DNA from: Bacteroidales bacterium
GTDB taxonomy: Bacteria; Bacteroidota; Bacteroidia; Bacteroidales; UBA932
DNA length: 64,000 nt
Reading direction: 5' to 3'
NCBI GenBank assembly: GCA_017429765.1
Contig: JAFROJ010000068.1
Coordinates: forward strand, 1-64,000
Shown: one piece after another, positions 24,458-32,786 of the stretch
Numbering within the stretch: position 1 is the stretch's first letter
Layout of the letters: every line of letters begins with the position of its first letter
Position numbers and translations under genes: made by a program
Notes under the pieces: model-generated
Databases searched by the model: none
What the model saw: the letters and a program-made list of their open reading frames with translations, nothing else
What the model was told of the DNA's origin: nothing

Positions 24458-26101
24458 TTAATAAAGAGCCTCTTCCGCGAAGGAGCCGAGGGCAAGGTAT
24501 TTCTTGTAGATTTCCGAATAGACCTTTGTCCTGGCGGGATCCGGGACATATTCCTTTGAGAAGCCCGAGCTCATCGCCAGCGAGGCGTCCTCGACCTTCT
24601 CATAGACCCCGGCGGCCGTCGCGGCGAACATGGCCGCCCCGAGAGCGCAGGCCTGCATTGTCTTGCAGACCTTTATCGGCTTCCCGAGGACATCGCACAT
24701 GGTCTGCATCACGAAGGGCGACTTCAGGGCTATTCCTCCAATTCCTATAACCTCGTCGATCCTGACACCCTCCTCGGCGAAACGGTCGTGTATGGCCTTG
24801 GTGCCGAAGGCGGTGGCCTCCACAAGGGAACGGAATATCATCGGGGCCGTGGTGCCGAGGGTGAACCCGGACACAGTGCCTTTCACGAGAGGATTGGCGT
24901 CCGGGGTACGGCGGCCGTTGACCCAATCCGTGGAGAGCATGCCGCTCTCTGAGACAGGGATTCTCTCCGCCTCGACGGTGAGGGAGGGAATAATGTTCCC
25001 GCAAGCCTCTTCCAGGGCTTCGCCCTCAAGGCCGGACAGTTCCCTGAGCGGCCACTCCAGAACCCTGCGGAACATGGCGTAAACGTCCCCGAAACTGGAC
25101 TGGCCAGCCTCCAGGCCGATCATCCCGGGAATAACGGAACCATCCACCTGGCCGCATATCCCCTTGATACATTTATCCCCTATCTCCTCATGGGAGACGA
25201 CCATCACATCACAGGTGGATGTGCCGATGACCCGGACAAGGGTGTAGGGCTTGACGCCGGCCCCGACAGCGCCCATGTGGCAGTCGAAAGCGCCACCGGC
25301 GACTATCACCTTCTCGCTCAATCCCAGTTTCCCGGCCCATTCGGGGCACAGGTGACCCACAGGCTTGTCGGCTGTCTCAGTGTTCTCGAAGAGGCGGGAA
25401 CGCCAACCCGCGAGCGCCGGGTCGATCCCGGAGAGGAAATCCTCCGGAGGAAGTCCTCCCCACTCCGCGCTCCACATGGATTTATGTCCTTGGGCGCAAC
25501 GGCTGCGGACGATCTTCCTGTGATCGGTCACTCCGGTCAAAACCGCCGGAAGCCACTCGCAACACTCCACGATCGTGCTGGCCTTGGTCGCGATCTCGGG
25601 AGAGTTCCTCAAGATATGCAAGGCCTTGGCCCAAAACCATTCAGGGCTGTAGACACCGCCCTCGAACATCGAATAGTCGGTCCCGGAGGCCTTGCAGGCC
25701 TCGTTGATCTCGGCCGCCTCCTGAATCGCCGTGTGGTCCTTCCATAGGATGAACATGGCGTCAGGGTCGTTGGAATATTCAGGACTCAACGCCAGCGGGG
25801 CGCCGGTCTCGTCGGCGAAAGCCGGGGTCGAGCCGGTCGTGTCGAAGGCCAGGCCCACGACATTGGCGGCGACATCCGGGTCGCACTTCGACAGGGCGTC
25901 CCTCACCGTGAACTCCAGGACCTCAAGATAGTCCTTGGGATGCTGGCGCCACTGGTTCGAGGCCGGGTCGCAATAAAGTCCCCTGGACCAACGGGGATAG
26001 TTTTTCACACTCGAGGAAAGGATCTCGCCGGTCTCGGCGTTAACCACCAGCGCCCTGGCGGAATCAGTCCCGTAGTCAAGTCCGATAACAAATCTCGCCA
26101 T
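24458..26101 (-). CDS. araB: Ribulokinase
   Basis: This 547-residue FGGY-family kinase phosphorylates L-ribulose to L-ribulose 5-phosphate. It starts with the sugar-kinase phosphate loop GLDYGTDSARALV. It carries the ribulokinase-type GGVYSPEWFWAK and HKSMW segments, the GGAFDCHMGAVG region and the C-terminal GGIALKSPFVMQTMCDVLG signature. Length fits AraB rather than shorter xylulokinases. It sits 9 bp after araA in the operon galM-SSS-araD-araA-araB-GH43. Confidence 0.95.
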   Translation of the reverse strand: MARFVIGLDYGTDSARALVVNAETGEILSSSVKNYPRWSRGLYCDPASNQWRQHPKDYLEVLEFTVRDALSKCDPDVAANVVGLAFDTTGSTPAFADETGAPLALSPEYSNDPDAMFILWKDHTAIQEAAEINEACKASGTDYSMFEGGVYSPEWFWAKALHILRNSPEIATKASTIVECCEWLPAVLTGVTDHRKIVRSRCAQGHKSMWSAEWGGLPPEDFLSGIDPALAGWRSRLFENTETADKPVGHLCPEWAGKLGLSEKVIVAGGAFDCHMGAVGAGVKPYTLVRVIGTSTCDVMVVSHEEIGDKCIKGICGQVDGSVIPGMIGLEAGQSSFGDVYAMFRRVLEWPLRELSGLEGEALEEACGNIIPSLTVEAERIPVSESGMLSTDWVNGRRTPDANPLVKGTVSGFTLGTTAPMIFRSLVEATAFGTKAIHDRFAEEGVRIDEVIGIGGIALKSPFVMQTMCDVLGKPIKVCKTMQACALGAAMFAATAAGVYEKVEDASLAMSSGFSKEYVPDPARTKVYSEIYKKYLALGSFAEEALY

Positions 26102-26110
26102 GATGTCCGT

Positions 26111-27652
26111 TTACTTTAAGGCTTTGCCCAGCAAATAATATATCTCATTGATCTTGAGGTCCCTGCGAACACCCTCGAGGGTGGTGTCGGCGCCTATGCG
26201 TACCATCTCGATGTCCGCGATCTCAGCGTAATCCTCCCAATATTCGGGGGTCAGGTCGTAGGAGAAGCAGGAGTGGTGGGTACCTCCGGCCATCATCCAG
26301 GCGGCGGCCCCGATCTCGAGGTTCGGCCTTGGGACCCAAAGGGCGGAGGCGACGGGAAGTTTCGGTAGCGGCTTGGGCTTAACACAGTCCACCTCATTGA
26401 CAACCAAACGGAAACGGCCGCCCATATCCACGATCGTGGCGGTCACTCCATAGCCGGTCTTGCTCGTGAATACAAGCCTCGCGGTCGGGGTCTTACGGAC
26501 GCCGATCCCGAGGTGATGGACCTCCAGCTTGGGCTCGTCGGCCGCGATCAGGGGGCATATCTCAAGCATATGCGCCTGGAGGATGGCGGAGTTCGGACCG
26601 TCGAAATCGAGGGTGTAGTCCTCAAGGAAGGAGCAGCCCTCGGGAAGGCCGCGGGTCATGAACCAGACAGTACGATAGAGCGCGGCGGATTTCCAGTCAC
26701 CCTCGGCGCCGAAACCGTAGCCCTCTGCCATGAGGCGCTGTGACGCCAGGCCGGGAATCTGGTCGAACCCCTTGCCGGTCTCCTCCACATTCACATCCCC
26801 AAGGTCGTCGAAGTTGGTGGTGAAACCCTTGGCCCCCTTATCCTTGAGAATAGCCCTTAGGGTCAGCTCGGCCTTGGCGGAGTTCCAGATCTTCCTGAAC
26901 GGCTCGGAACCTTTCTCCTCAAGTTCCGCGGAATGGCTGTAGATCTTGAAATACTCCTCGGTCAGGGCGTCCACATCGGCGTCGGGAACCATGTCGAAAT
27001 AGGTCATCAGCTCGCTGAAAGGCACATAATCAACATGATAGCCAAGCCTCATCTCCGCCTCCACCTTGTCTCCGTCGGTGACGGCGACATTGTTCATCTG
27101 GTCCCCGAAACGGAGGATTCTCATGTCCTTGGAGTCGGCCCAGGCGGCCGCGACCCTCTCCCAGACAGCGATGTGTCCAAGGGTCTCGGGATCCTTCCAA
27201 TAACCGACCACCGTCTTGTGGTTCTTACGCATGCGGGCGAGAATATGGGCATATTCCCTGTCGCCATGGGCGCTCTGGTTAAGGTTCATGAAATCCATGT
27301 CCATAGTGTCCCAGGGGATCTCCTTGTTGTACTGGGTGTGGAGATGGAGGAGAGGCTTGTGAAGGGCCTGGAGCCCATGGATCCACATCTTGGCCGGGGA
27401 GAAAGTGTGCATCCAGGTGATCACACCGACACACTTGGGGTCGTTCTCGGCCGCTCTCATCACGTCCAGGACCTCGGACGAGGAGTTGGCGGTGCCTTTG
27501 TAGACGACTTTGACAGGCAGGAGGCCGGACGCGTTCATGCCGGCGACCATCTCGCCGGAGTGGCCGTCGACCTGAATCACGGCGTCACCCCCGTAAAGCA
27601 GCTGGGCGCCGGTGACGAACCAGACCTCGAGGTTTTCGTATTGCTTGATCAT
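26111..27652 (-). CDS. araA: L-arabinose isomerase
   Basis: This 513-residue enzyme converts L-arabinose to L-ribulose with a divalent metal. The N-terminus (LEVWFVTGAQLLYG) and the segments GLLPVKVVYKGT, NFDDLGDVNVEETGKGFDQIPGLASQRLMAEGYGFGAEGDWK and GGTHHSCFSYDL are AraA hallmarks. They include the metal-binding Glu and His residues. Length is close to E. coli AraA (500). A 14-bp gap separates it from araD, and the araD stop region is built from a dispersed repeat. Confidence 0.96.
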   Translation of the reverse strand: MIKQYENLEVWFVTGAQLLYGGDAVIQVDGHSGEMVAGMNASGLLPVKVVYKGTANSSSEVLDVMRAAENDPKCVGVITWMHTFSPAKMWIHGLQALHKPLLHLHTQYNKEIPWDTMDMDFMNLNQSAHGDREYAHILARMRKNHKTVVGYWKDPETLGHIAVWERVAAAWADSKDMRILRFGDQMNNVAVTDGDKVEAEMRLGYHVDYVPFSELMTYFDMVPDADVDALTEEYFKIYSHSAELEEKGSEPFRKIWNSAKAELTLRAILKDKGAKGFTTNFDDLGDVNVEETGKGFDQIPGLASQRLMAEGYGFGAEGDWKSAALYRTVWFMTRGLPEGCSFLEDYTLDFDGPNSAILQAHMLEICPLIAADEPKLEVHHLGIGVRKTPTARLVFTSKTGYGVTATIVDMGGRFRLVVNEVDCVKPKPLPKLPVASALWVPRPNLEIGAAAWMMAGGTHHSCFSYDLTPEYWEDYAEIADIEMVRIGADTTLEGVRRDLKINEIYYLLGKALK

Positions 27653-27666
27653 GTTTAGTTATGTTA

Positions 27667-28428
27667 TTAATTATCAGATTCTTCGCTTCGAGATTCTTCG
27701 CTTCGCTCAGAATGACAGGGTTGGCCGTAATAGGCGGCGGGACCGTGCTTGCGGGAATAGTGTTTCTCGACAAGCCACTTTTTCACTCTCAGGTGACCCG
27801 GGTCGAATCCCTGGGCCGAGGCCATATTGACGACCAAAGAGATGTAAGCCATCTTCGCCACCTCCTCCAGGACCACGGCGTTGTGGACCGCGCTGTCAGC
27901 GTCCGCGCCCCAGGTGAAAGGCCCGTGGTTCTTGACCAACGCTGCCGGAGTGTCATCAGGGTCAATGCCCTTGAACCTCTCCACTATCACGTTGCCGGTC
28001 TCCTTCTCGTACTCCCCGAAGACTTCGGACTTCCTCATGTCCCGGGTGCAGGGGATGTCGAGGCGGAAATAGTCCGAGTGCGTCGTGCCGAGATTGGGGA
28101 TATCCAATCCTGCCTGGGCCCATGACGTGGCATAGGTGGAATGGGTGTGGACCACTCCCCCGATATTCGGAAACGCCTGGTACAGAACAAGATGAGTCGG
28201 GGTGTCGGAGGAGGGCCTGTATTTTCCTTCCACGGCATTCCCCTTCAGATCCACGACAACCATGTCCTCCGGAGTCATGCTGTCATAAGGGACCCCGCTG
28301 GGCTTTATGACCACCAGCCCTCCGGCGCGGTCTATGGCGGAGGCGTTGCCCCAGGTGTACAGCACGAGACCGCGCCTGACCAACTCGAGGTTGGCCTGCC
28401 AGACTATGTGTTTCAGTTCTTCTAACAT
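27667..28428 (-). CDS. araD: L-ribulose-5-phosphate 4-epimerase
   Basis: This 253-residue class II aldolase-like epimerase makes D-xylulose 5-phosphate, the last step of L-arabinose catabolism. The metal site is visible as [14 protein letters not shown] (two His) plus the later HGPFTWG His. The normal protein should end at [10 protein letters not shown]; here it continues with [17 protein letters not shown]. Those extra residues are encoded by a copy of a dispersed DNA repeat (27676-27718), so the original stop seems to have been replaced. The start ATG (28426-28428) also lies in a repeat unit. Function is firm; the tail is probably harmless because the C-terminus is exposed in the family. 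Confidence 0.93.
   Translation of the reverse strand: MLEELKHIVWQANLELVRRGLVLYTWGNASAIDRAGGLVVIKPSGVPYDSMTPEDMVVVDLKGNAVEGKYRPSSDTPTHLVLYQAFPNIGGVVHTHSTYATSWAQAGLDIPNLGTTHSDYFRLDIPCTRDMRKSEVFGEYEKETGNVIVERFKGIDPDDTPAALVKNHGPFTWGADADSAVHNAVVLEEVAKMAYISLVVNMASAQGFDPGHLRVKKWLVEKHYSRKHGPAAYYGQPCHSERSEESRSEESDN
27676..27718. repeat. Dispersed repeat, copy A (encodes the AraD tail)
   Basis: AGATTCTTCGCTTCG followed by AGATTCTTCGCTTCGCTCAG and AATGACAG. On the minus strand it reads as [14 protein letters not shown] at the AraD C-terminus. Three related copies lie at 28425-28507, 31461-31488 and 32739-32786. Confidence 0.85.
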
Positions 28429-28507
28429 AGATTCTTCGCTTACATAGATACTTCGCTTACATAGATTCTTCGCTTACATAGATTCTTCGCTTCGCTCAGA
28501 ATGACAG
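28425..28507. repeat. Dispersed repeat, copy B, with four 17-bp tandem units over the araD start
   Basis: The unit ACATAGATTCTTCGCTT occurs four times in tandem (28425-28441, 28442-28458 with one change, 28459-28475, 28476-28492), followed by CGCTCAGAATGACAG. On the coding strand each unit reads AAGCGAAGAATCTATGT. The araD start codon is the ATG of the last unit, so the leader has three extra upstream ATGs in other frames. Confidence 0.85.
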
Positions 28508-28508
28508 T

Positions 28509-30203
28509 TTACCAGAAGTAGATGTAGAACGCGACCGTGACGGCGAGGATTATGCAGGTGTGGACGATGTCCCAGACGCCCCAGGAGGCCCTTGTGGCCG
28601 CCTTCTGCTCTTCCGTGGCCGCGCCGAAGCACAGGCCCTCGACCTGCTCGTCGGTGGGCTTAGGGGTGAACAGGGTCACCACGAAGGCCAGGACCACACA
28701 GAACAGGAACATCCACACGCAGAAAGCGTAGACATTCATCTCGTTGAAGACGAAGGTGAAAGCGTTGTGGGCGGAGGGGTTGATTATCATCGTGAGAAGA
28801 CGTGTCAAGCCAAGCACCAGACCGGCGATCAAGGTCCACATCCCGGCCTTAGGCGTGGTTCTCTTCCAACAGACACCGAGCAGGAACACGGCCGCTATGG
28901 CGGGGGCGAGAAGGCTCTGGACACTCTGGATGTAGTTGTAGAGGCTCTTGCCCATCCTCTGGATCACGAGGATCCACAGCACTCCAAGCACCACGACAAT
29001 CACGGTCGCTATCCTTCCGATCCTGACGAGTTCCTTCTCGGGGGTGTCGGGATGGCGGCGCTTGTGGATGTCGATCGTGTAGAGCATCGCGGACGAGTTG
29101 TACAGGGAGGCCAGCGAGCTCATCAAGGCGGCCAGTATGCCGCAGATCACCACTCCTTTGAGCCCCACCGGCAACAAGGTGTTGACCAGCATTGGGAAAG
29201 CCAGGTCTGGATTGGAAAGGATACCGTCCGGACGCAGGCCGAGGGCCGCGGCGAGAGCCTGCCCTGTCGCGGAGTCCGGGGTCCTCGTGAGGGCGAAAGC
29301 GATCATTCCCGGGATCAGGAACAGGAAGACCGGCAGGAGTTTCAGATAGGCACCGAATATGGTGCCTCGGCGGGCCTCCTTCTGGTCTTTGCCGGAAAGG
29401 ACACGCTGGACTATGAACTGGTCGGTGCACCAATACCAAAATCCGATGATGGCGGAGCCGAAAAGGGCGCCGTACCACGGGAACTCCGAGTCCTTCCCGT
29501 CACGCATAAGGGTGGTCATCGAGTCCCCATATTCATTGACCGGCTGTGAGCCGCAGATGTCCATCATGGCGTTCCATCCCCCCAGCTCCCTTAGGCCGAT
29601 CCATAGGATCACCAGCGAGCCGAGAAGCAGGATCGGGGTTTGAAGAACCGAGGTTTTAAGGACGGATTCCATCCCGCCGATGACCGTGTAGACCGCGGTG
29701 ATGATCACCAGCGCCAGGGCGGCCACCCAGAAGTTGATCCCCAGCAAGGCGTTGAGAGCCAGGCCTCCGGCCATGACGGTCACAGAGACCTTGGTCAGCA
29801 CATAGCTGGCGAGGGAGAGATATGTCAATATTCCGCGGCTCTCTTTGTTGTAGCGCTTCTCCAGGAACTCTGGCATGGTGTAGACCATGCTGCGCTGGTA
29901 GAAAGGCACGAAAACCCATCCGAGGATGAGGATCATCCAGCCCTGGATCTCCCAGTGCGCCTGGGCCATTCCGGCCGAGGCTCCCGTGCCAGCCAGGCCG
30001 ATAAGGTGCTCTGAGCCGATGTTCGATGCGAAGATGGAGGCTCCGATAGCGATCCATGTGGCGGTACGCCCGCTCAGGAAATAATCGCCGGAGGTCTCCT
30101 TCTTCTTTCTCAACACATCCCAGACAATCCAGACCATCGCCGCGAAAAAGATCGCTATGACGATCCAGTCCCAGGATTCCAGGGTGATTCGGTTAAGGTC
30201 CAT
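28509..30203 (-). CDS. Sodium:solute symporter (SSS family), probable arabinose transporter
   Basis: This 564-residue inner-membrane symporter of the SSS (SGLT-like) family has about 14 transmembrane segments. Family landmarks include SGRTATWIAIGASIFASNIGSEHLIGLAGTGA, the GFWYWCTDQFIVQRVLSGKD segment, and ALMSSLASLYNSSAMLYTIDI, which includes sodium-site residues. It uses sodium to drive sugar uptake. It lies inside the L-arabinose operon directly after galM (1-bp gap), so L-arabinose or a related pentose is the likely substrate. Substrate cannot be read from sequence alone. Confidence 0.9.
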   Translation of the reverse strand: MDLNRITLESWDWIVIAIFFAAMVWIVWDVLRKKKETSGDYFLSGRTATWIAIGASIFASNIGSEHLIGLAGTGASAGMAQAHWEIQGWMILILGWVFVPFYQRSMVYTMPEFLEKRYNKESRGILTYLSLASYVLTKVSVTVMAGGLALNALLGINFWVAALALVIITAVYTVIGGMESVLKTSVLQTPILLLGSLVILWIGLRELGGWNAMMDICGSQPVNEYGDSMTTLMRDGKDSEFPWYGALFGSAIIGFWYWCTDQFIVQRVLSGKDQKEARRGTIFGAYLKLLPVFLFLIPGMIAFALTRTPDSATGQALAAALGLRPDGILSNPDLAFPMLVNTLLPVGLKGVVICGILAALMSSLASLYNSSAMLYTIDIHKRRHPDTPEKELVRIGRIATVIVVVLGVLWILVIQRMGKSLYNYIQSVQSLLAPAIAAVFLLGVCWKRTTPKAGMWTLIAGLVLGLTRLLTMIINPSAHNAFTFVFNEMNVYAFCVWMFLFCVVLAFVVTLFTPKPTDEQVEGLCFGAATEEQKAATRASWGVWDIVHTCIILAVTVAFYIYFW

Positions 30204-30204
30204 A

Positions 30205-31344
30205 CTACCTCACGGAGAAAGCGAAGACGCAATGGGCGGTGTAGGTCTCTCCGGGATGGAGAAGGGCCGAGGGCCAATCGGGCTTGTTGGGTGTGTCGGG
30301 ATATTTCTGGGTCTCGAGGCAGATGGCGTGACGGAAGTTATAGACCACGCCCTTCTTTCCGGTCGCGGTGCCGTCGAGGAAGTTGCCGGCGTAGACCTGG
30401 ACTCCGGGCTCGTCGGTGTAGAGCTTCATTGCGATGCCTGTCTCGGGGCAGTAGAGCTCAGCGGCGACTACGGTGTCGTCACCGGCGGTGTCAAGCACCC
30501 AGTTATGGTCGTATCCCTTTCCGTTGTGGAGCTGGTCGTAGTCAGCCCCGATCTCCTTGCCGACAAGCTTAGGCTCGCGGAAATCCATTGGAGTACCCTC
30601 GACAGGGGCGATCTCGCCTGTGGTCATGAAGGTGTCGTCCACCGGGGTGAAACAGGAAGCGTTGATGTACAGCTCATCATCCTCGACACAGTGATTGGCG
30701 GGGTCTCCGGCAAGGTTGAAATACGAGTGGTTGGTCATGTTGATGACCGTGGTCTTGTCGGTCGTGGCCTCGTAACGGATGTCGATGGCGTTATCCTCGG
30801 TCAGGGTGTAGGTGACACAGGCCGTGACATGGCCGGGGAAATTGGCGTCGCCGTCAGGCGAGTCGAACCTCAGCTTGATGTGGGAGCCGTCAGCCTCGAC
30901 CACTTCGGCGACCTTGTACTGCCAGCCATTGGGGCCTCCGTGGAGGCAATGGCCGTAGTTGTTCTGGGGAAGCTGGTACTCAACCCCCTCGACGGTGATC
31001 TTGCCGTTGGCGATGCGGTTGGCGTAGCGGCCGATAGTCGCGCCGAAATCAGTGGCGTTGTTCTCCGGGAAGTAATCATGGATGTTGTCGAAACCGAGCT
31101 CGACATCCTTGAACTCCCCGTTTCTGTCAGGAACCATGGCGGAGACGATACGGCCTCCGAAGTTAGTGACGCAGACCTCCATCCCGGCTTTGTTGGACAG
31201 GGTGTAAAGGGCGACGGGGGCACCGTCCCTCTCGGCTTTGAATTTTTCGGGATCAAGACCTGACTTGGTGAGGACAGGGGCCTTCTGGGCGCACCCGAGA
31301 ATCATGACAGCGGCGGCGCAAAGAGCGAAAATCTTTTTAAGCAT
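30205..31344 (-). CDS. galM: Aldose 1-epimerase lipoprotein
   Basis: This 379-residue galactose mutarotase-fold enzyme interconverts alpha and beta anomers of sugars. An N-terminal lipobox (MILGC, Cys about 18) marks it as an exported lipoprotein, unlike cytoplasmic E. coli GalM. Conserved GalM features are present: GRYANRI, the NYGHCLHGG His, the NMTNHSYFNLAG His and the C-terminal ETQKYPDTPNKPDWP Glu. It is the first gene of the L-arabinose operon and has a well-formed promoter. An exported mutarotase would supply the anomer favoured by the following symporter. Confidence 0.93.
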   Translation of the reverse strand: MLKKIFALCAAAVMILGCAQKAPVLTKSGLDPEKFKAERDGAPVALYTLSNKAGMEVCVTNFGGRIVSAMVPDRNGEFKDVELGFDNIHDYFPENNATDFGATIGRYANRIANGKITVEGVEYQLPQNNYGHCLHGGPNGWQYKVAEVVEADGSHIKLRFDSPDGDANFPGHVTACVTYTLTEDNAIDIRYEATTDKTTVINMTNHSYFNLAGDPANHCVEDDELYINASCFTPVDDTFMTTGEIAPVEGTPMDFREPKLVGKEIGADYDQLHNGKGYDHNWVLDTAGDDTVVAAELYCPETGIAMKLYTDEPGVQVYAGNFLDGTATGKKGVVYNFRHAICLETQKYPDTPNKPDWPSALLHPGETYTAHCVFAFSVR

Positions 31345-31387
31345 GGTGTTATAGGTGTTATGATTTCAGAATTATCAATCTATCTAT

Positions 31388-31419
31388 CAAATATAAATAT
31401 TATTCGCCGAAAAGTCAAA
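31388..31419 (-). promoter_or_regulatory. Promoter of the galM-ara operon (TTTG-N20-TATATTTG)
   Basis: On the minus strand TTTG (31419-31416) and TATATTTG (31395-31388) are exactly 20 bp apart, a full match to the Bacteroidetes consensus. The predicted leader before the galM ATG is about 35-40 nt. Confidence 0.85.
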
Positions 31420-31435
31420 AGGACCTTCCGGCGAA
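31403..31435. promoter_or_regulatory. Inverted repeat around the ara -33 box, candidate operator
   Basis: TTCGCCG (31403-31409) and CGGCGAA (31429-31435) form an inverted repeat whose 19-bp spacer contains the -33 TTTG. The match extends imperfectly (TTCGCCGAAA versus TTCGCCGGAA on the two strands). Placement fits a site for an arabinose-responsive regulator; no regulator gene is in the operon. Confidence 0.5.
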
Positions 31436-31460
31436 CATCCTCTATATCATTATCGAGGGG

Positions 31461-31488
31461 AGATTCTTCGCTTCGCTCAGAATGACAG
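31461..31488. repeat. Dispersed repeat, copy C
   Basis: AGATTCTTCGCTTCGCTCAG then AATGACAG, a single complete copy between the galM promoter region and the 3' end of the DUF1015 gene. Confidence 0.85.
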
Positions 31489-31499
31489 AGAGAGGCGGG

Positions 31500-32741
31500 C
31501 TAGTCCAGCGAGTGGATGAAGAGGCCGGAACGGAGTTTCGGCTCGAACCAGGTCGTCTTCGGAGGCATGATGTTGCCTGTGTCGGCGATGTCGATCAGCT
31601 GCCTCATCGAGACGGGATAGAGGGCGAAAGCCACCCTCATCTCGCCGGAGTCTATCCTGCGGGAGAGTTCCCCGAGGCCCCTTATTCCTCCCACGAAGTC
31701 AATCCTCTTGTCGGTGCGCAGGTCCTTGATGCCGAGGATGGCGTCGAGGACGAGGTTCGAGAGGATGGTCACGTCAAGGACCCCGATAGGGTCTTTGTCG
31801 TCATATCTTCCGGGGAGAGCCTCAAGGGAATACCATTTCCCCTCGAGGTACATCGAGAAGTTGTGAAGGTGGTCGGGATGGTATATTCCCGTCCCCATCT
31901 CCTTGACAGTGAAGTCCTTCTCCAGAGCCTTAAGGAACTCCTCCGAGGTCAGCCCGTTCAGATCCTTGACAACGCGGTTGTAATCCAGAATCTTCAGCTG
32001 GCTCTCGGGGAAGCAGACTGCCATGAAGAAATTGTACTCCTCGTCACCGGTGTGGTTGGGATTCTGGGCCCTTTTCTCAGCGCCCACCCGAGCGGCGGCG
32101 GCGGTACGGTGGTGACCGTCAGCCACATAGAAGGCCTCGACATCACCGTTAAAAAGTCTTGAGATCTGATCTATTGTCTTGTCGTCGTCGATGACCCAGA
32201 ACTTGTGGCCGAAGTTATTCTCGTCAATGAAGTTGTACTCGGGGACACGGGTCACGGTCTGGGCGACAATCTTGTTGAGGATGTCGTTGTCCTTGTAGGC
32301 GAAGAAAACGGGCTCGATGTTGGCGTTCTGGATGCGGACATGGACCATGCGGTCATCCTCCTTGTCCTTGCGGGTCAGCTCGTGCTTCTTGATCTTGCCG
32401 GAGGTGTAGTCATCGGTGTGTGCGCAGAGAACGAGGCCGTACTGGGTGCGTCCCTCCATCGTCTGGGCGTAAACATAGTAGCACTCCTTGGGGTCGCGCT
32501 TGAGCCAACCTTTGGCCTGCCAGGTCTTGAAGTTCTCGACAGCCTTGGCGTAAACGGCGGGGTCGTGATCCTCAAGCATGGGATCGAAATCGATCTCAGG
32601 CTTGGTGATATGAAGCAGGGATTTCTCGCCGGCCATCTGCTTGGCCTCGGCGGAATTGAGGACGTCGTACGGCGGAGCCGCGACCTGGGTGACTATGTCT
32701 TTGGGCGGACGGATCGCCGCGAAGGGTTTTACTCGTACCAT
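31500..32741 (-). CDS. DUF1015 family protein
   Basis: This 413-residue cytoplasmic protein belongs to the DUF1015 (SpoVK/HTH-like DUF) family. Hallmarks are the N-terminal VKPFAAIRPPKDIVTQVAAPPYDVL and the central VADGHHRTAAAARVG with a His-His pair. The biochemical role is unknown. It lies just after serA and serC in transcription order, a linkage I recall from other Bacteroidales genomes, which hints at serine or one-carbon metabolism. Its start ATG lies within a degenerate copy of the dispersed repeat, and 45 bp separate it from serA. Confidence 0.88.
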   Translation of the reverse strand: MVRVKPFAAIRPPKDIVTQVAAPPYDVLNSAEAKQMAGEKSLLHITKPEIDFDPMLEDHDPAVYAKAVENFKTWQAKGWLKRDPKECYYVYAQTMEGRTQYGLVLCAHTDDYTSGKIKKHELTRKDKEDDRMVHVRIQNANIEPVFFAYKDNDILNKIVAQTVTRVPEYNFIDENNFGHKFWVIDDDKTIDQISRLFNGDVEAFYVADGHHRTAAAARVGAEKRAQNPNHTGDEEYNFFMAVCFPESQLKILDYNRVVKDLNGLTSEEFLKALEKDFTVKEMGTGIYHPDHLHNFSMYLEGKWYSLEALPGRYDDKDPIGVLDVTILSNLVLDAILGIKDLRTDKRIDFVGGIRGLGELSRRIDSGEMRVAFALYPVSMRQLIDIADTGNIMPPKTTWFEPKLRSGLFIHSLD

Positions 32742-32786
32742 AGATTCTTCAGTGCGTATAGATTCTTCACTTCGTTCAGAATGACA
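32739..32786. repeat. Dispersed repeat, copy D (degenerate), over the DUF1015 start
   Basis: Two diverged units (CATAGATTCTTCAGTGCGT and ATAGATTCTTCACTTCGTTC) end in AGAATGACAC. As at araD, the ATG of the downstream gene is the ATG of the coding-strand unit GAAGAATCTATG. Confidence 0.75.

Noticed and set aside
28425..28507. Possible CRISPR array
   Set aside because: The four 17-bp units are directly contiguous, with no spacers, and no cas genes are present.
28560..29549. A 329-codon plus-strand frame inside the symporter gene
   Set aside because: It is the antisense frame of a membrane protein; the peptide is His/Asp/Gln-rich and has no recognisable fold.
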